A DNA stretch of 16,237 bases from JANOYY01 sp031418035 (GTDB taxonomy: Bacteria > Actinomycetota > Acidimicrobiia > Acidimicrobiales > JANYDT01): assembly GCA_031418035.1 (NCBI GenBank), contig JANOWU010000153.1, positions 1 through 16,237 of the forward strand, in the 5' to 3' direction. The position numbers and the translations under genes are program-made. This document shows positions 13,137 through 16,237 of the stretch, piece by piece (position 1 is the stretch's first letter; each line of letters opens with the position of its first letter). A model generated the notes under the pieces. The model worked only from the letters and a program-made list of their open reading frames with translations, did not search any database and was not told the origin of the DNA.

Positions 13137-15676
13137 GATCCTCGCTGGCCGGAAAGTTCGTCGGGTCAAGCGTTACGCGAAAAGAAGATCGTCGACTCCT
13201 CACTGGCCAGGGTCGCTACATCGCCGACGTTGTCGTCGACGACATGTTGCACGCCGCATTCCTCCGCAGCCCACATCCGCATGCAGAGATAGTGAACGTC
13301 AACACCGCAGCGGCGCGTACCTCTCCCGGTGTTGTTGCGCTCTACACGGGCACGGAGATGCAGAAGCTCACGAACCCGTTTGTGAACTTGGCAATGTTGC
13401 CAGGCCTGTACTCACCGATCTTTTGGCCGCTGGCCACCGAGCGGGTGCGAATGATCGGTGATCCGGTCGCTCTTGTCGTTGCCGCCTCACGGGCCGAAGC
13501 CGAAGATGCCCTTGCGCTCATCGACGTGGAGTACAGGGTCCTTGCTCCGGTCGCCACGATCGGAAATGCGATGTCGTCGACCAGCGAGAAGCTGTGGCCG
13601 AAGAACAACAGCAACGTCATGTTCGACCACACCGATACCTACGGCGACGTCGACGCGGTTTTCAATTCAGCCGCCCACGTCTTCACCGAACGATTTACGA
13701 GCCATCGCCAGTCGAATCAGCCGATGGAGACCCGAGGATGCGTTGCTGAAGTCACTCCTGATGAACTCGTGTTCCACTCGGCGACGCAGTCCGCGCATTC
13801 GTTGCGCTGGATCCTCGCAATGGGAACCAGCAAGGCCGATGCTCGCGCGACCGCGCAGGCTCTACGAGCCAACCAGGCGAGGCTGAAGTCGTTTGCGAAA
13901 GGCGCAAAGGACTTCCTCACCACCAACAAGAACGATGTCGGCAAGAACGACAACGCTGGGATGATCCACCAGGTCAAGCGTGATCGCTCGACGCTGAAAC
14001 ACCTTGGGAAACTCTTTGTGAACACACTCGCCGTGGATGCTCGCAAACTCCCGCGCGTCGTCGCCGATGACATCGGCGGCGCATTTGGGGTGAAGGGTCA
14101 TGCCACGCGCGAAGACGTGGCGATCTGTGCTGCAGCGCTCAACCTCGGCCGTTCGGTGAAGTGGATCGAAGACCGAGTGGAGCACCTCACCGTCGGCGGC
14201 ACGGCACGCGACGAAACGATCAACCTCAGCATGGCCGTCGACCACGACGGTCACATTCTTGGTATGCGCGCTGATCTTGTGATGGACCAGGGTGCCTACC
14301 CGGCGATTCCCTTCGGTGCGCCGCTCTTCACCCGAATCATGAAGGTCATGATGCCGGGCACGTATCGCGCTCAGGCTTTCGAACTACGTACACGTATTGT
14401 TTCGACGAACAAGGCGCACTACGTCGCGTATCGGGGCCCATGGGCGAACGAGACCTGGGCCCGTGAACGCATGATCGATATCGTCGCACGGCGCCTTGGC
14501 CTGTCGTCGGCGGAGATGCGACTTCGCAACATGTACGGTGCCGATGAGCTGCCCGTCAAAATGGTCACCGGCCCGACGCTCGACAAGGAGATGTCCGCGA
14601 AGGCGACGTTGGAGAAAGCGATCGAGGTCGCCGACTTCACCGGGTTTCGTGCCCGCCAGATCGCGGCTCGCCAGCAGGGTCGCCTCCTCGGCTTGGGGAT
14701 CGCAACCTTCCACGAAGCCGCCCCCGGTCCCCCCGACTTTGCCGATGCGCTTCTTCCCGGTGGTGGCATGCTGACCAGGGAGCCGATTCGCACCGTCCTC
14801 AACGCCGACGGCACGGTCTCGGTGTTCACACAACAGGTGCCCCACGGCCAGAGCCACGAGACGACGCTCGCCCAGGTCGCCGCTGATGAGCTTGGTGTGC
14901 CCCTCGATCAGGTTCGCGTCGTGTACGGCGACACGAAGCAAACACCGTTCGCCATACTGGGGACTGGCGGTAGCCGCGGTGGCCCCATGGCCGGTGGTGC
15001 GTCGATGATCGCATCACAAGATCTACGTACACAGATTATTCGTGAGGCTGCCGACCTCCTCGAAGCTCACGTCGATGACGTGCAGATCACCGACGGACGA
15101 ATCCACGTGGCCGGGGTCCCCTCGATCAGCGTCTCCTTTGCCGACGTGGCAGCAGCAGCCAAAGTCGCGGGGCGCGATCACCTCACCTCTTCGGTTTCCT
15201 ACGACGGTGGACGCGGTGGATGGGTACAGGCCACCCATGTGTGTGAAGTGGAAATCGATCCCGGTACCGGAATCGTTTCTCTTCCGCGCTACGTCGTCGT
15301 CGAGGACTGTGGAGATTTGATCAACCCCGCCATCGTCGACGGGCAGATTCGCGGTGGCGTCGCCCAGGGAATCGGGGCGGTGCTGTACGAGAAGGTCATG
15401 TACGACGACGAGGCGAACTTCCAATCGTCGACCTTCATGGACTATCTGATCCCAACAGCGATGGAGATTCCCCACGTGGAGATACACCATCTCGAAACGC
15501 CGACCGACAAGCCGGCCAACTTCCGCGGTGTGGGCGAGGGTGGCATGATCGGCGCTCCGGCCGCGATCACGAACGCGGTCGAAGACGCACTCGCTCACCT
15601 CGGCGTGACGGTCACCGAGCAATACCTTCCACCCACGCGGATTCTCGAGCTGATGGGCACCATCGAGCGCAGTTAG
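13133..15676 (+). CDS. Molybdenum hydroxylase large subunit (CoxL-like, AYRGPW active-site type)
   Basis: An 847-residue molybdopterin-binding large subunit, about 50-70 residues longer than usual. Landmarks in order are SSVTRKEDRRLLTGQGRYIAD at the start, TQSAHSLRW (219-226), DDIGGAFGVKG (312-322), and the active-site loop AYRGPW (432-437). Glu802 in RGVGEGGMIG is the probable catalytic base near the C-terminus. Form I CO dehydrogenase carries AYRCSFR, so the Cys that holds copper is absent. This is therefore an uncharacterised hydroxylase, possibly acting on an aldehyde or N-heterocycle. Residues about 230-305, between SLRW and DDIGGAF, form a Lys/Ala-rich insertion replacing a much shorter linker. 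The GTG start has GGAGGG upstream and overlaps coxS by four bases. No maturation genes follow within the window. Confidence 0.92.
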   Translation: MRSSLAGKFVGSSVTRKEDRRLLTGQGRYIADVVVDDMLHAAFLRSPHPHAEIVNVNTAAARTSPGVVALYTGTEMQKLTNPFVNLAMLPGLYSPIFWPLATERVRMIGDPVALVVAASRAEAEDALALIDVEYRVLAPVATIGNAMSSTSEKLWPKNNSNVMFDHTDTYGDVDAVFNSAAHVFTERFTSHRQSNQPMETRGCVAEVTPDELVFHSATQSAHSLRWILAMGTSKADARATAQALRANQARLKSFAKGAKDFLTTNKNDVGKNDNAGMIHQVKRDRSTLKHLGKLFVNTLAVDARKLPRVVADDIGGAFGVKGHATREDVAICAAALNLGRSVKWIEDRVEHLTVGGTARDETINLSMAVDHDGHILGMRADLVMDQGAYPAIPFGAPLFTRIMKVMMPGTYRAQAFELRTRIVSTNKAHYVAYRGPWANETWARERMIDIVARRLGLSSAEMRLRNMYGADELPVKMVTGPTLDKEMSAKATLEKAIEVADFTGFRARQIAARQQGRLLGLGIATFHEAAPGPPDFADALLPGGGMLTREPIRTVLNADGTVSVFTQQVPHGQSHETTLAQVAADELGVPLDQVRVVYGDTKQTPFAILGTGGSRGGPMAGGASMIASQDLRTQIIREAADLLEAHVDDVQITDGRIHVAGVPSISVSFADVAAAAKVAGRDHLTSSVSYDGGRGGWVQATHVCEVEIDPGTGIVSLPRYVVVEDCGDLINPAIVDGQIRGGVAQGIGAVLYEKVMYDDEANFQSSTFMDYLIPTAMEIPHVEIHHLETPTDKPANFRGVGEGGMIGAPAAITNAVEDALAHLGVTVTEQYLPPTRILELMGTIERS

Positions 15677-15693
15677 CGAGCGATCGGATACTC

Positions 15694-15728
15694 GGTCGCT
15701 TTGTCGCTCCGGGAGCGACAAAGTGACC
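15694..15728. terminator. Long hairpin between convergent genes, likely bidirectional terminator
   Basis: Positions 15694-15709 and 15713-15728 form a 16-bp stem, with 11 inner pairs perfect (CTTTGTCGCTC / GAGCGACAAAG) and one G-T wobble outside them, around a CGG loop. It lies between the coxL-like stop and the convergent hydrolase stop (15731). There is no clear T-run, so it may act as a bidirectional block or 3'-end stabiliser more than a textbook intrinsic terminator. Confidence 0.65.
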
Positions 15729-15730
15729 AC

Positions 15731-16237
15731 TTACGCCAAGCTTCGCGTCGTGCGCACTACTTCCAGAAATCGTCCGATGACTTCCTGGACTTCGCGTCGA
15801 TGCGTTCGGTTCGGGAAGTGGGGACCCCCGTCGACCACGTGCAGCGTCGAATGGGCAATTCGTGCTGCAACCGCCCGGGTCTGCTCGGGATCGGGAAAGG
15901 TGTCCTCGGAACCGCCCATTACCAACGTCGGACAACGTATCGCCGCGCACGACTCCAGCCAATCCGGACGGTCGAACGTTTCGTCGAGCAACGCAAGAAA
16001 GGAGGCGATCGTGTGACGTTCAAGGTGGGCGACGATCTCGGCGAACCGTTCTGGTCGAGCCCGAAGCTTTTCGAGCGCGTCGTGACCAGAACGACGGAGG
16101 ACATTCGCCTCGTAGTACCGGCCGAACTGACGGGCTTCGACGAGGGGACGATGCGCGGCCCACCACTCGCGTTCGCCATCGGAAGTCGCAGCGGGGGGAC
16201 CACTGATGTCGATGATCGCGTGCACTCGCTCGGGATG
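15731..16237 (-). CDS. Alpha/beta hydrolase, C-terminal part (5' truncated by window)
   Basis: A minus-strand frame open to the window edge, so the gene starts beyond it. The visible C-terminal ~168 residues begin HPERVHAIIDISGPP, the segment usually found just after the nucleophile elbow. The catalytic Asp is probably in CPTLVMGGSEDTFPD and the His in VDGGPHFPN, both typical of alpha/beta hydrolases. The nucleophile Ser lies outside the window. The cap region contains WWAAHRPLVEARQFGRYYEA. The substrate cannot be assigned. It converges with the Cox-like operon across the hairpin at 15694-15728, so it is not part of that operon. The family call is firm. Confidence 0.82.
   Translation of the reverse strand, partial: HPERVHAIIDISGPPAATSDGEREWWAAHRPLVEARQFGRYYEANVLRRSGHDALEKLRARPERFAEIVAHLERHTIASFLALLDETFDRPDWLESCAAIRCPTLVMGGSEDTFPDPEQTRAVAARIAHSTLHVVDGGPHFPNRTHRREVQEVIGRFLEVVRTTRSLA

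Noticed and set aside
13133..15676. Calling the large subunit a CO dehydrogenase (coxL)
   Set aside because: The active-site loop reads AYRGPW and lacks the Cys of AYRCSFR, so CO oxidation of the form I type is not supported.

Overview
The window looks like part of a chromosome from a high-GC Gram-positive bacterium. My best guess is an Actinomycetota member of the Acidimicrobiia type. This rests on the GC-rich coding with frequent CGA and TCG codons, several starts that look leaderless (TANNNT, six bases, then ATG or GTG), and protein families such as the sugar ABC ATPase tail, prohibitin-like SPFH protein and Cox-type molybdenum hydroxylase. The assignment comes from sequence style and no database was consulted.

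Layout: (1) 1-2641 holds the 3' end of a sugar ABC-transporter ATPase, an enoyl-CoA hydratase/isomerase, a short-chain dehydrogenase on the minus strand, and a divergent SAM-dependent methyltransferase. (2) 2653-5960, all minus strand, reads in transcription order: a regulator joining a thiamine/HMP-binding-like domain to a YheO-type HTH, an IMP-dehydrogenase homologue that keeps its CBS pair but has lost the catalytic Cys loop and the flap, and a membrane GGDEF protein. (3) 6062-6698 holds a minus-strand tRNA-Tyr with its own terminator, facing away from yajQ; their predicted -10 boxes overlap. (4) 6732-9666, minus strand, holds a flippase-like membrane protein, an unknown acidic protein with weak SUKH resemblance, an overlapping HAD phosphatase, and a frameshifted TauE/SafE permease. 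(5) 9758-11700 is a TetR-type regulator divergent from an SPFH protein, with two matching 15-bp palindromic sites between them. (6) 11764-15676 is an overlapping coxM-coxS-coxL-like operon for a molybdenum hydroxylase that is not CO dehydrogenase by its active-site motif. It ends at a long hairpin shared with a convergent, incomplete alpha/beta hydrolase.

The most unusual part is 2653-5960. A probable ligand-sensing regulator with a putative direct-repeat operator lies upstream of what looks like a catalytically dead, Bateman-domain IMPDH relative, followed by a GGDEF enzyme; a YajQ protein is nearby. I infer a possible small-molecule or nucleotide signalling locus, but the functional link is unproven. 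No CRISPR array, insertion sequence or phage gene was seen. No gene-free stretch exceeds 300 bases; the longest is 215-483, which holds only a weak hairpin and a candidate promoter.
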